Assembly (NCBI RefSeq): GCF_000093025.1
Contig: NC_014207.1
Span: 1,798,001 to 1,862,000, forward strand
Length of the DNA: 64,000 nucleotides
From: Methylotenera versatilis 301
GTDB lineage: Bacteria; Pseudomonadota; Gammaproteobacteria; Burkholderiales; Methylophilaceae
Direction: 5' to 3'
Shown: positions 48,495 to 58,523 of the stretch, in pieces
Layout of the letters: each line of letters opens with the position of its first letter
Position numbering within the stretch: position 1 is the stretch's first letter
The notes under the pieces: model-generated
The model's database searches: none
The model's input: only the letters and a program-made list of their open reading frames with translations
Told to the model about the DNA's origin: nothing
Program-made: the position numbers and the translations under genes

Positions 48495-48887
48495 CTATTT
48501 AGGCTCAAAACTCAACGATGCAGAATTAATGCAATAACGTAAACCTGTGGGTGGAGGCCCGTCTGGAAACACATGGCCAAGATGCGCATCGCACACATTG
48601 CAAATGACTTCCGTGCGTATCATTCCATGAGTGCTATCTTTTAGTTCACGCACGTTTTCAGGATTAAGTGCTTTAAAGTAGCTAGGCCAGCCACACCCTG
48701 CATCGAATTTGGTATCCGACTCAAAAAGCGGCGTATTGCAACATACGCATGTATAAATGCCAGCTTCGTTATGATCTGCATATTGACCAGTGAAAGGCCG
48801 CTCAGTCGCCGCATGGCGTGTGACTTCATATTGAAGTGGTGTAAGCTGATTTTGCCACTCCGACTCAGTTTTGATGATTTTTTTCAT
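48495..48887 (-). CDS. msrB: Peptide methionine (R)-S-oxide reductase
   Basis: Start at the ATG at 48887 ([11 protein letters not shown]), with CGGAT five bases upstream; the frame is open to 48920. The 130-residue product has zinc pairs CVCC and CNVC, the GCGWPSY block, and the catalytic Cys in RYCINSASL. MsrB reduces methionine-R-sulfoxide in proteins with thioredoxin. No signal peptide, so it is cytoplasmic. It lies upstream of the ovothiol genes on the same strand with a 183-base gap, so linkage is only by neighbourhood. Confidence 0.95.
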   Translation of the reverse strand: MKKIIKTESEWQNQLTPLQYEVTRHAATERPFTGQYADHNEAGIYTCVCCNTPLFESDTKFDAGCGWPSYFKALNPENVRELKDSTHGMIRTEVICNVCDAHLGHVFPDGPPPTGLRYCINSASLSFEPK

Positions 48888-48988
48888 ATAAATCCGATCT
48901 AATTTTAACGCCGTAAGCATACACTGATATACGGCATCGCGTTAAGCGTTAGGTTCAATCTCAACCATGAATTAGCATTAAGTAGCGA

Positions 48989-49912
48989 CTAAAGATCACT
49001 CAAACTTTTAACATGTGTCATCACACAACGCCCTAAAGCATGCAAAGCGTATCCACCCTCAAGTGCGGAGACTATGCGATTATTCGCATGACGTTTAGCT
49101 ACGCCTTTTAACGCTTCTGTGACCCATAAGTAGTCTTTTTCATGTAGACGTATATCGCTCATATCGTCTTCCCAGTGAGCATCAAAACCCGCTGAAATTA
49201 AAAGCATCTGTGGCTGAAAGCGTTCTAAAGCTGGTAGCCAATGTTCTGTAACAGCTTCACGAAACTGCTCGCCTGTGCTGCCTGCCGCAAGTGGTATGTT
49301 AATCATATGCTCGTTACCGCTATCGGCACCGCTGTATGGATAATAAGGGTGCTGAAAGGTTGAGCACATCATCACGCGTGGATCATCATGAAAAATATCT
49401 TCGGTGCCGTCGCCGTGATGCACGTCAAAATCGGCAATAGCTATGCGCTCTAAGCCATGATGCTCAAGAGCATAAGCAGCCGCCACCGCCACATTGTTAA
49501 AAATGCAAAATCCAGATGCACCACCACGTTTAGCATGGTGGCCTGGTGGGCGAACGTTGCAAAATGCGTTACTAACATTGCCCGCCATGACTAAGTCAAC
49601 ACCCTGAACCACTGCGCCAGTGGCGTACAAAGCTGCGTCTAAGGTGTACGGATTCATCATCGTGTCACCATCAAGATCTACCAGCCCTGAATCTGGCGAC
49701 TGGCTAAACACCCAATCGATGTATTCTTCGGTGTGCGCCAAAGCCAATATCTCTCTGCTGACTTTTGGTGCTTCATAATGATCAAGGTAATCAAACAAGC
49801 CCGATGCAATCAGCTGATCTTGAATCGCATGAATGCGTGCAGGACATTCGGGGTGGTCTGGACCCATGTCATGTTTAAGAAACTCTGGATGCGTGATGTA
49901 AGCGGTTTGCAT
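48989..49912 (-). CDS. Histone-deacetylase-family protein deacylase
   Basis: A 307-residue HDAC-fold zinc hydrolase, start at the ATG 4 bases after the Pat gene stop (a GTG one codon earlier is possible). The active site is complete: RPPGHHAKR (His-His), DFDVHHGDGT (zinc Asp and His), SAGFDAHWED and EGGYAL (Tyr). Bacterial members deacetylate proteins (AcuC on acetyl-CoA synthetase), polyamines or small acyl compounds. Because it is coupled to a protein acetyltransferase gene, lysine deacetylation is the best guess. Confidence 0.9.
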   Translation of the reverse strand: MQTAYITHPEFLKHDMGPDHPECPARIHAIQDQLIASGLFDYLDHYEAPKVSREILALAHTEEYIDWVFSQSPDSGLVDLDGDTMMNPYTLDAALYATGAVVQGVDLVMAGNVSNAFCNVRPPGHHAKRGGASGFCIFNNVAVAAAYALEHHGLERIAIADFDVHHGDGTEDIFHDDPRVMMCSTFQHPYYPYSGADSGNEHMINIPLAAGSTGEQFREAVTEHWLPALERFQPQMLLISAGFDAHWEDDMSDIRLHEKDYLWVTEALKGVAKRHANNRIVSALEGGYALHALGRCVMTHVKSLSDL

Positions 49913-49915
49913 CAC

Positions 49916-52594
49916 TTATAAATCTATATACACATTCTTAATGCTGCTATCGTCAGGGTTCACCGTAGCAGTAAACCCCAAGCGCTTCATCAGTTTTAAC
50001 ATGCTGACGTTATTCTTGAGCACTTCACCCTCAATACGACTTAAGCCTTTGGTGCGGGCAATATCCATCAATGCCGTCATCAGTTTATGGCCTAAACCAG
50101 TGCCGCGCATGCTATCAGCGACTACTAAGGCAAACTCGCAACTTTCACCATCTGGGTTAATGGCATAGCGCGTGACGCCTAGCTCGATTTCTTTGTCATT
50201 TTCATTTCTTACTGCAATGAGCGCCATCTCACGACTGTAATCGATTTGGGTAAAGCGCACCAATAATGTTTCACTGAGCTGCTCTACGCTTTTCATAAAT
50301 CTAAAGTAGCGTGCTTCTTCCGATAGATTTTTCACGAAATCTTGTACTAGCCACACGTCTTCTGGACGTATGGGGCGAATCACCACATCAGTACCGTCTG
50401 CAAGCTGCCAGTTGGTGACTAAGTGAGTCGGGTAAGGGTAAATCGCCATATGTGCATAACGATCGGCGCTTGGTGGACGGACTTCTACCATAATGCGAGC
50501 ATCGGCAGCCAACACGCCATTTTCATCTAATATCAACGGATTGATATCCATTTCCATTAACATTGGCAGCTCACACACCATTTCAGAAACACGTAACATC
50601 ACACTCTCTAGCGCTTCCATATTGACGGGTGGCATATTTCTGAATGTGCCTAGCATTTTTGCCACGTGTGTATTATTAATTAGATCTTTCACCAAGAAAT
50701 TATTCAAAGGTGGAAGCGCTACCGAGCGGTCAGCAATAATTTCAACGGTTGTACCGCCTGCGCCAAAGGTAATAATAGGACCAAATACAGGGTCGTTAGT
50801 CACGCCAACCATCAGTTCACGACCATTTGGTTTGACAATCATAGGCTGAATAGAAATGCCGTTGATATGCGCATTGGGGCGTTTACTTTTAACATTCTCA
50901 ATAATGGAGTGATATGCAGAGCGGATTTCTTGCGCATTAGCTAAATTAAGCACCACGCCACCCACATCAGATTTATGTGTAATATCGGGCGAGTTGATTT
51001 TCATCGCTACTGGGAAACCTAATTGCTGCGCAATCAATAATGCTTCATTGGGAGAGCGCGCCACCATGGTGTGCGCCACAGGAATATGAAACGCCGACAG
51101 CAAGGCTTTAGATTCCATCTCACCCAAAATTTTACGTTTTTCTTGCAAAGCACCCTCGATAATCATGCGCGCACTCTCAACATCTGGCGCCAAATGGTGA
51201 GAGATTGGCCCCGGCATTTGCATCAAAAGCTTCTGGTTTTTATGATAGGCAGAAAGAAATAAAAACACATCCACCGCAGACTCAGGGTTACGGAAACTAG
51301 GCATCTTGGTGCGATTAAATGCAGCACGCGATTCGCTCACTTGCGCTTCGCCCATCCATGAGGCTAGCAAAGGCTTTTTATATTGGTGGCTCAAGGCAAT
51401 CATCGCGTTCGCCACTTCTAGCGGTTTAGTCATGGCCTGCGGCGTCAAAATGGTGAGTACGCCATCTACGTTGGGGTCTTCTAAACAGGCTTTGACCGCA
51501 CATTCATATCTATCCACTTGCGCATCACCAATAATATCAATCGGATTACCATGCGACCATGTTGTTGGCAGTGCCTGATTAAGTACTTGAATGGTCACAT
51601 CTGATAATGCGGCAATCTCTAGGCCTAAATCAATCGCGTAATCAGTTGCCATCACGCCAGGACCGCCGCCATTCGTCACAATTGCCAATCGGTTGCCTGT
51701 TGGATCAAAGCCGCATGAAAGTGCCTTAGCGGCGGCGAATAACTGTGTAATGGTTTGCACGCGTACGACGCCCGCGCGACGAACTGCTGCATCAAATGCA
51801 TCATCAGAACCAACAATCGCGGAAGTATGTGAAATAGCAGCCTTAGAAGCAGCTGGATGACGCCCTACTTTTACCAGAATCACCGGTTTAATACGCGCAG
51901 CAGCTCGAATAGAACTCATAAAGCCGCGTGCATCGTGTATACCTTCGATATATAGCAAAATGCTACGCGTCTTGGTATCTGAAATTAAATAATCGAGGAT
52001 TTCGCCAAAATCTACGTCGACTGAAGCACCCATAGAAACTACATTGGAAAAGCCAACATCGTTCGCGTTTGCCCAATCTAAAATCGCCGTACACAGCGCG
52101 CCAGATTGAGAAATAAAGGCGATATTACCTGCAATAGCGTTACCTTTATTAAAGGTCGCATTCAAGCCAATATCAGGACACATCACACCAAGGCAATTTG
52201 GACCTATTAGACGAATACCATAGTGATGAGCTTTTTCTAGTACAGACTGTTCCAGCAACTTGCCTGCTGCACCGGCTTCGCCAAAGCCTGCACTAATAAT
52301 AATGGCGACTTTCACCTTATTAAGTCCGCAAGCTTCGATAATATCTGGCACAGACTGAGCCGGTGTGGCAATGACCACCAACTCTACAGGCTCGGTAATT
52401 TCAGTAATGGATGCATAAGCCTTATAACCCTGCACAGTGCTATGTTTGGGATTGATTGCGTAAAGCTTACCTTGGTAACCACTTTGCAACATATTTTGAA
52501 ACACCACTTGCCCCACAGAATCTACGCGGTCACTCGCCCCAAACACGGCTACCGATTTAGGAGCAAACAAGGGCTTGAGATGATGCTGACTCAT
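49916..52594 (-). CDS. Pat/PatZ-type protein lysine acetyltransferase (acyl-CoA synthetase-like + GNAT)
   Basis: An 892-residue fusion: CoA-binding Rossmann domain (about 1-135; VAVFGASDRVDSVG), succinyl-CoA-ligase-like and ATP-grasp parts (to about 700; MKINSPDITHKSDVGGVVLN in part), and a C-terminal GNAT domain (about 725-892) with the acetyl-CoA loop RGTGLGHKLM. This is the Pat/PatZ layout, in which GNAT acetylates lysines such as that in Acs and the large domain is regulatory. Whether the synthetase part is active is unclear; NDP-forming acetyl-CoA synthetases lack the GNAT. The deacylase gene follows without a gap. Confidence 0.92.
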   Translation of the reverse strand: MSQHHLKPLFAPKSVAVFGASDRVDSVGQVVFQNMLQSGYQGKLYAINPKHSTVQGYKAYASITEITEPVELVVIATPAQSVPDIIEACGLNKVKVAIIISAGFGEAGAAGKLLEQSVLEKAHHYGIRLIGPNCLGVMCPDIGLNATFNKGNAIAGNIAFISQSGALCTAILDWANANDVGFSNVVSMGASVDVDFGEILDYLISDTKTRSILLYIEGIHDARGFMSSIRAAARIKPVILVKVGRHPAASKAAISHTSAIVGSDDAFDAAVRRAGVVRVQTITQLFAAAKALSCGFDPTGNRLAIVTNGGGPGVMATDYAIDLGLEIAALSDVTIQVLNQALPTTWSHGNPIDIIGDAQVDRYECAVKACLEDPNVDGVLTILTPQAMTKPLEVANAMIALSHQYKKPLLASWMGEAQVSESRAAFNRTKMPSFRNPESAVDVFLFLSAYHKNQKLLMQMPGPISHHLAPDVESARMIIEGALQEKRKILGEMESKALLSAFHIPVAHTMVARSPNEALLIAQQLGFPVAMKINSPDITHKSDVGGVVLNLANAQEIRSAYHSIIENVKSKRPNAHINGISIQPMIVKPNGRELMVGVTNDPVFGPIITFGAGGTTVEIIADRSVALPPLNNFLVKDLINNTHVAKMLGTFRNMPPVNMEALESVMLRVSEMVCELPMLMEMDINPLILDENGVLAADARIMVEVRPPSADRYAHMAIYPYPTHLVTNWQLADGTDVVIRPIRPEDVWLVQDFVKNLSEEARYFRFMKSVEQLSETLLVRFTQIDYSREMALIAVRNENDKEIELGVTRYAINPDGESCEFALVVADSMRGTGLGHKLMTALMDIARTKGLSRIEGEVLKNNVSMLKLMKRLGFTATVNPDDSSIKNVYIDL

Positions 52595-52713
52595 GGTTTT
52601 ACTTTGCAGTTAATGGCTTGATTGTTATGTTAGCGCATTGCAAACACTTTAATATGATATAGCTCAATAAACACTAGATTTAAAATATGAAGCGCGCTTT
52701 TATGTAGAAAGCG

Positions 52714-53625
52714 CTAATAAGGCGTGTTCTTATAGTTAGTGCCAAAAAACTCCATCATCATAAACTCTTCCAGTTCTGCACTATCTTCTGGACGGGCAGA
52801 TTTCACTACCTCTCGACCCAAGCGTTGAGACTCCCAGTTAAAATCGCCATCATAGTGTCGGCGAATCAAAGAGATCATTTTCTTAATCATCACTAATCTA
52901 ACGTCCTGCCCAGTGCCCGCTTCAACTTCAAATGATTCACGCTTTGCGCTGCTGTAATCATTAGTCCAACCCTTAAATGCAAAAGCCGCATGCCGCCCAC
53001 TTAAATTAGTAATTTCAAAAATGCCATTAGTACCAACTTTTAAATTACTTTTAATTCTGTCATCTCTGACTTTTTCTTGGCTAGGACCAACTTCGCGCGC
53101 TACGGCTTCTGCATTTTGTCTTGCCGCATCCGCTTCCATAGCATTACGCTTTGCTTGCTGCGCCTTAACGTAAGAAGCCATATCAGTTGGCGCGTCATTT
53201 GGCTTAACCTCTTTAGGTGGCGTCGGTTCTGGTGTTGGTTGTTTTGTCGCAATTACATCAGGCACGGAGAACGTGGATGGTTTTGTATTTTTACTAGGTT
53301 TTCGTGTAATGACTTTTGGTGGCGACTTTTTAACTTCAGGCTCTGGTTTTACAGGAGTTGGTTCAAGAATTTCAACTTTAGGCAGAGGTGGTGGCGCCAA
53401 ACTCACTTCCAATGCCGTTGGCTGTGGTGAAGCCGCGTTATCAAAATCAATTTTTGGCAACATCACGATTAAAAGCAGCCCATGCACCAATAGCGAAAAG
53501 ATAATCGCAATCAGTGTGTTACGACTAATATTAATACGAATCAGCTTATCGCCACGCGGCTTAAGCAAGAATTCGTCAAACTGATTTACAGCTTTATCGA
53601 GTGGAGTAGTTTGATTAATTTCCAT
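52714..53625 (-). CDS. TonB-like single-pass membrane protein of unknown function
   Basis: A 303-residue protein: a cytoplasmic N-terminus (about 1-33), one membrane helix (about 34-56, IAIIFSLLVHGLLLIVML, with a TonB-like His), a Pro/Lys/Glu-rich stretch (about 70-145), a coiled-coil-like region (MASYVKAQQAKRNAMEADAA) and a C-terminal globular part with WESQRLGREVV. The first half resembles TonB or TolA, but the C-terminal domain does not show the TonB YP-type pattern, and no exbBD genes are near. It follows hrpA by 23 bases. Not recognised as a named family. Confidence 0.75.
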   Translation of the reverse strand: MEINQTTPLDKAVNQFDEFLLKPRGDKLIRINISRNTLIAIIFSLLVHGLLLIVMLPKIDFDNAASPQPTALEVSLAPPPLPKVEILEPTPVKPEPEVKKSPPKVITRKPSKNTKPSTFSVPDVIATKQPTPEPTPPKEVKPNDAPTDMASYVKAQQAKRNAMEADAARQNAEAVAREVGPSQEKVRDDRIKSNLKVGTNGIFEITNLSGRHAAFAFKGWTNDYSSAKRESFEVEAGTGQDVRLVMIKKMISLIRRHYDGDFNWESQRLGREVVKSARPEDSAELEEFMMMEFFGTNYKNTPY

Positions 53626-53648
53626 GGTTGACTACGGGCAAACGCTAA

Positions 53649-56600
53649 TTAGCGCATGTCCGCCCATGTTTTTTCTAAGCGCTTAATCGACACTGGAAAT
53701 GGCGTTTTAAGTTCTTGTGCAAATAAGGAAACGCGCAACTCTTCTATCAACCAGCGGTAATTCTGCAAATCTTGTGGAATATTCTGATTAGCCTGATGCA
53801 GCGCATTCACTTTATCTTGCCACTTTTGCCAAAGTACACCCACGCTACCTGCATTTTTTCCATCACGGTCTGGATTCGCAGGATGCTTTTCAATGCGCAA
53901 ACGCAAAGCTTTTAGGTAACGAGGCACATGCTGCAAATGCTCCCACGGCGTTTGGCTAAAACAACCCTTGTAAACCAGTTGTCCGACTTGTTGATCCAAG
54001 TCGCGTTTTAATCGATTGGCTGTGGTCGTCATTTGACCTTGCTTCACTGTAAGCAGTTGATATTCAGTGGCAATCGCCTGCGCTTGCCTTGCTATCGCCT
54101 CGCTAACGGCTGGTAGACGTGTTCTGGCGCGTTGTTTCAACTTCATAAACTCAGCATTAGTGCGCGGCAACTCGTCTTCACCAATAAAGGCGCGGTCGGC
54201 AATGGCAGTAATCATATCTTCACGTAAATCTTCTGGCGACATTATGTTTCTAAGTGTTAAGGCGTATTGATTAAAATTTGGCAGGCTTTTTTCAAGCTGC
54301 TTCATTTGTTCTTTTAACTCAAAACGAATTAATCGGCAAATACCTTTACGTAGATTTACAGCCGCCTCGCGCTCAGTATCAAAAAGCTTCACAGAAACGC
54401 TATCAATATCATCTTCTAGTGCAGGATATCCCACCACCTTTAAACCATCACGCTCAAAACTTAAGGTTTGCGGTAAATCACCAAAATCCCATTGCTTTAG
54501 ACCCGTTTTTTCAATGTCTGGTGAAGTATTTCTAAAAGTGAGTTGCGCAGCTGAACCTAATTGTTTTTTAAGTGCATTCCAATCGCGCCCCATAGCAAGT
54601 TCACGACCTGCATCATCGACAACACTAAAGTTCATCAGTAAGTGAGCTGGCGTTTCTTCAGTCCAATCTTCTACTGAGATTTTTAGCGTAGTCACACGTT
54701 GAATATGCGCTGCAAGAATCTGTTTAATTACACCTTCACCCACCTTATTCTGATCTAAAAATACCGTGACAAACTCAGGTACAGGCACGCAAACGCGGCG
54801 GAAAGTTTTAGGCAATGCTTTAATTAAATAAGTCAGCTTTTCACGCAGCATGCCGGGAACTAACCACTCAGTTTGCGTTGGATTAAGCTGATTCAACAAA
54901 GCCAACGGTATAGTCGCCGTGACGCCATCCAACACGTGACCTGGCTCGAAGCGATATTTCAGGTGCGTTTCAACGCCATCCAACATAATCATTTCAGGAA
55001 ACTGCACAGCAGTAATGGCATCTGCACCATGACGCATCAAGTCATCACGAGTCAGATACAGCAACCTTGGGTTTTCTTTTTCAGCGGCTTCACGCCACTT
55101 TTCAAAAGTTGCTGCCTGAAAAATATCAGCAGGAATCTTTGCGTCATAAAAGGCAAACAACTGATGCTCATCTACTAGCACATCTTGCCGACGTGCCTTA
55201 TGTTCCAACTCTTCAACTTCAGCGATTAAGCGTTCATTTGCAGTGAAAAATGCAGCTCTGGTATCAAATTCACCACTTGCCAACGCTTCGCGAATGAATA
55301 TTTCGCGCGCCTCTTTAGGATTGATTGGCCCGTAATGCACGCGTCGCTTAGGAATAATCGTTAAGCCATACAGCGAAACGCGCTCCCACGCATTGACCAT
55401 ACCCATTTTTCTATCCCAACGCGGATCAGAATATTGGCTTTCTGTTAAACCTCGCGCTAACGGCTCAATCCAATCAGGCTCTATCTTTGCCACGCAACGC
55501 GCATAAAGCTTAGAGGTATCTACCAACTCCGCAGCAATCACCCATTTTGGACGAGTCTTTTTGAGGCAAGAACCGGGGGCAACATAAAAACGAATACCAC
55601 GTGCACCTGAATAAGCATCGTTATCACCATCTTTAAAACCGATATTACCCAGTAAACCAGCTAATAAGGCTTTATGTATCTGCTCAAAATTAGCTTCTTT
55701 TTCGTTGCATTTAAATTCCATTTCGTCGGTAATTTGCTTGATTTGGCTATGCAACTCACGCCATTCTTTTAAGCGTAAAAATGATAAGAAATTGCTATGG
55801 CACTGGTTTAGCAAATCCTTGTTCGATTTTTTGGTTTTCAACGCGTTATCAAAAAAGTCCCAAAGCTTAAGGTAGCTCATAAAATCTGAACCTTCACCTG
55901 CAAACTTGGCGTGGGCATTATCCGCTGCTTCACGTTTATCCATTGGGCGCTCACGCGGGTCTTGAATGCTCAACACGCTGGCTATAATCAATATCTCGTT
56001 CAAGCAGCCTTCACGCTTAGCGGCTAAAATCATGCGTCCCACTCGTGGATCTAAAGGTAAGCGTGCAAGCTGCAAGCCGATTTCTGTAATTTGGCGCTTA
56101 GCATCTACCGCGCCTAATTCCTGTAATAACAGGTAACCATCACTCACCAACCTTGATGATGGCGCTTCGATAAACGGAAACTCCGTTACGTCACCCAATC
56201 GCAATGCCGCCATGCGCAAAATCACGCTCGCTAGCGAGCTACGCAGAATTTCAGGTTCGGTAAACTCTGGGCGACCATTAAAGTCTTCTTCCGAATACAA
56301 ACGCACGCAAATGCCGCTTGAAACCCGTCCGCAACGACCTGCCCTCTGTTTTGCAGCGGCTTGGCTAATCTTTTCGATTTGCAACTGCTCAACTTTGGCA
56401 CGTGTGCTGTAACGGTTCATCCGCGCTAGCCCTGCATCAATCACATACTTAATACCTGGAACCGTGAGCGACGTTTCTGCCACGTTAGTTGCCAATACAA
56501 TACGGCGTGAACTATGGCTTTTGAATATTTTTTGCTGATCTTCTATGCTTAAACGTGCAAATAAAGGCAGCACCTCAATATGCTTTAACTTCGCTGAACG

Positions 56601-57695
56601 TCCTTGATATTTACGTAAATGGTCAGCAACATCGCGAATTTCACGCTCACCTGGCAGAAACACTAAAATATCGCCATCACCTTGACGTAGCAAATCATCC
56701 GCCGCATCTAATATCGCCTCTTCTATAGCTTCTTCTTCGTCATCCTCCTCAAGCCAACGCGCTTCTGTTTTGGCTTTTCTAGCAATTCCAAAGATAGTTT
56801 CATCTTCTAAATCAAACTGTGAATTTTCTGTTTCAGCGATTTCTCTAGCGCGGAATCCCGCTTTGCCTAATGGACGATAACGAATCTCAACAGGATAAGT
56901 ACGACCTGAAACCTCGATGATTGGAGCGCCTACAAAGTGATTTGAAAAACGCTCTGCATCAATCGTTGCGGAAGTCACAATAATTTTTAAATCCGGACGC
57001 TTTGGCAATAACTGCTTGAGGTAACCCAGCAAAAAGTCAATGTTCAAACTGCGCTCATGCGCCTCATCGATAATAATGGTGTCATAAGCATTAAGGAATT
57101 TATCGCCTTGCGTTTCCGCCAACAAAATACCATCCGTCATCAACTTGATATAACTTGATTCGGAAAGTTTATCGTTGAAGCGCACTTTATAACCCACCAC
57201 TTCACCCAACGGACTTTGTAGCTCTTGCGCAATACGTGATGCCACTGAACGCGCAGCAATACGGCGTGGCTGCGTATGTCCAATCAAACCCGCCACACCA
57301 CGACCAAGCTCAAGACAGATTTTAGGTATTTGTGTGGTTTTTCCAGAACCCGTTTCACCGCAAATAATCACCACTTGGTTATTGGTGATAGCCGCCGCGA
57401 TTTCATCTTTTTTACCGCTGACTGGTAGCTCAAGTGGGTATTCTGGCTTAGGCAAACCAGCTAATCGAGAGGCAAACTTCTGCTGAGATGTACGAACTTT
57501 TTGCGCAACTTCACCTAGCAAGCGCTGTGCTTTAGCCACAGATTTTTCATCTTTTAGCTTTTGTAAATCTGCCGCATCACGCAACTTACGACGAAGAGCA
57601 TGGCGATCAGCCAACATGCAGCTTAGCAAAGCGGTCGCTAAGTTGGCTGAGTTTGATATAGCAGGAATTGGGCTTGCAGGTTTATTCACATTCAT
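53649..57695 (-). CDS. hrpA: ATP-dependent RNA helicase HrpA
   Basis: A 1348-residue DEAH helicase, the family length. Start at the ATG at 57695 (MNVNKPASP); a GTG at 57713 is the alternative. Walker A GETGSGKTTQIPK, DEAH box (IIDEAHERSLN), SATIDAERF, and QRAGRCGR (motif VI), then the OB-like and long HrpA-specific C-terminal domains. HrpA separates stalled or colliding ribosomes and works on mRNA. The gene is followed by the TonB-like gene with 23 bases between, so they may share a transcript. Confidence 0.95.
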   Translation of the reverse strand: MNVNKPASPIPAISNSANLATALLSCMLADRHALRRKLRDAADLQKLKDEKSVAKAQRLLGEVAQKVRTSQQKFASRLAGLPKPEYPLELPVSGKKDEIAAAITNNQVVIICGETGSGKTTQIPKICLELGRGVAGLIGHTQPRRIAARSVASRIAQELQSPLGEVVGYKVRFNDKLSESSYIKLMTDGILLAETQGDKFLNAYDTIIIDEAHERSLNIDFLLGYLKQLLPKRPDLKIIVTSATIDAERFSNHFVGAPIIEVSGRTYPVEIRYRPLGKAGFRAREIAETENSQFDLEDETIFGIARKAKTEARWLEEDDEEEAIEEAILDAADDLLRQGDGDILVFLPGEREIRDVADHLRKYQGRSAKLKHIEVLPLFARLSIEDQQKIFKSHSSRRIVLATNVAETSLTVPGIKYVIDAGLARMNRYSTRAKVEQLQIEKISQAAAKQRAGRCGRVSSGICVRLYSEEDFNGRPEFTEPEILRSSLASVILRMAALRLGDVTEFPFIEAPSSRLVSDGYLLLQELGAVDAKRQITEIGLQLARLPLDPRVGRMILAAKREGCLNEILIIASVLSIQDPRERPMDKREAADNAHAKFAGEGSDFMSYLKLWDFFDNALKTKKSNKDLLNQCHSNFLSFLRLKEWRELHSQIKQITDEMEFKCNEKEANFEQIHKALLAGLLGNIGFKDGDNDAYSGARGIRFYVAPGSCLKKTRPKWVIAAELVDTSKLYARCVAKIEPDWIEPLARGLTESQYSDPRWDRKMGMVNAWERVSLYGLTIIPKRRVHYGPINPKEAREIFIREALASGEFDTRAAFFTANERLIAEVEELEHKARRQDVLVDEHQLFAFYDAKIPADIFQAATFEKWREAAEKENPRLLYLTRDDLMRHGADAITAVQFPEMIMLDGVETHLKYRFEPGHVLDGVTATIPLALLNQLNPTQTEWLVPGMLREKLTYLIKALPKTFRRVCVPVPEFVTVFLDQNKVGEGVIKQILAAHIQRVTTLKISVEDWTEETPAHLLMNFSVVDDAGRELAMGRDWNALKKQLGSAAQLTFRNTSPDIEKTGLKQWDFGDLPQTLSFERDGLKVVGYPALEDDIDSVSVKLFDTEREAAVNLRKGICRLIRFELKEQMKQLEKSLPNFNQYALTLRNIMSPEDLREDMITAIADRAFIGEDELPRTNAEFMKLKQRARTRLPAVSEAIARQAQAIATEYQLLTVKQGQMTTTANRLKRDLDQQVGQLVYKGCFSQTPWEHLQHVPRYLKALRLRIEKHPANPDRDGKNAGSVGVLWQKWQDKVNALHQANQNIPQDLQNYRWLIEELRVSLFAQELKTPFPVSIKRLEKTWADMR

Positions 57696-57761
57696 AGACC
57701 GATATTTTAACACGCTAGCGATATAGCTTTGCTCAACATATTGTTTTAGTGTTGGTGAAAC

Positions 57762-57781
57762 GTGGGTAACAAGTTACCCAC
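57762..57781. repeat. Palindromic repeat GTGGGTAAC-AA-GTTACCCAC upstream of hrpA
   Basis: A perfect 9-bp inverted repeat with a 2-base loop, followed by CCTAC. The shape (GTGGGTAAC...GTTACCCACCCTAC) looks like a dispersed intergenic palindrome seen in many environmental proteobacteria. Confidence 0.6.
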
Positions 57782-57869
57782 CCTACTTGTCTTATGTACA
57801 ATTACCCCGCATTTCATGCAGGCTATGCTTGCTATTATTTCTTTTTAACAACTACCTACTCATAAATCT

Positions 57870-58364
57870 TTATCGTCTAGACCAAGACTCAACTATAGCT
57901 CCCGCACCTAACCCGCCGCTAGTTGTGACGCTTAATTTTCCTTCTTGCCTAGAATGGAAATACATATTGCAATTCCCCTCTTCAGACCCAGAACAACTAT
58001 CGATTTCAGGAAATTTATTACAAAGGTCAGAGTTTCCACTACACTCTGAAATTACTTTTGCATCATCTTTTCCATATCCACCCTTTGGTAGAATTGGTAC
58101 TAACCAGCCCTCATTCAATAAGATTCTTCGAGCATTTATATAACTCATCCCTTTCTTTATAAAAACTTTTGCTTCATTCTTTTGAGAAGAATGTGCACTT
58201 AAAGTCAATTTGCTATTACCCCCTAGGGCTTGTAAATTGCTTTCTGAAGATTGTGCTGAAAAACAAGAACTCGATATTACTAAAAGAAAAGTAATATAAA
58301 TAACTTTAATTTTTCTTAAATATAAAAATTCTAAAAATTCACATTCCTGATATTTACTTACCAT
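57870..58364 (-). CDS. Hypothetical secreted protein
   Basis: A 164-residue protein, not recognised. An N-terminal basic stretch precedes a hydrophobic segment (about 20-37, VIYITFLLVISSSCFSA), so a signal peptide or anchor is likely; there is no proper lipobox. The rest has KGMSYINARRILLNEGWLVP, resembling the short repeated module (ARxxLxxxGW) found in small secreted proteins, and five or more Cys (CSGNSDLC, CSGSEEGNC) suggesting disulfides. Codon use looks more AT-rich than in hrpA and glnE. It stands alone between two repeat-bearing gaps, as if inserted. Confidence 0.55.
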   Translation of the reverse strand: MVSKYQECEFLEFLYLRKIKVIYITFLLVISSSCFSAQSSESNLQALGGNSKLTLSAHSSQKNEAKVFIKKGMSYINARRILLNEGWLVPILPKGGYGKDDAKVISECSGNSDLCNKFPEIDSCSGSEEGNCNMYFHSRQEGKLSVTTSGGLGAGAIVESWSRR

Positions 58365-58444
58365 ACTTCATTATCCTAATTATTAACTTTTAAAATGGAT
58401 TAGCTCGCGTAGGAACGTAATCCGCCGCATGTTTTAACACTTAC

Positions 58445-58471
58445 GGCGCAATACGCTTCGCTATTGACGCC
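58445..58471. repeat. Hairpin repeat between glnE and the hypothetical gene
   Basis: GGCGCAATACGC-TTC-GCTATTGACGCC: an imperfect inverted repeat whose arms match except for one extra base each. CCTACTAG follows, and GTAATCCGCCG lies just before. This looks like a decayed dispersed palindrome in the 159-base gap. Confidence 0.5.
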
Positions 58472-58523
58472 CTACTAGAGATTACGGGCTAACGGCTGCT
58501 TGTTTTATTCGCTTAACAAGTAC

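Noticed and set aside
53077-53430. 117-residue forward frame rich in Arg and Trp opposite the TonB-like gene
   Set aside because: It is the mirror of the Pro/Lys-rich spacer and has no other sign of coding.
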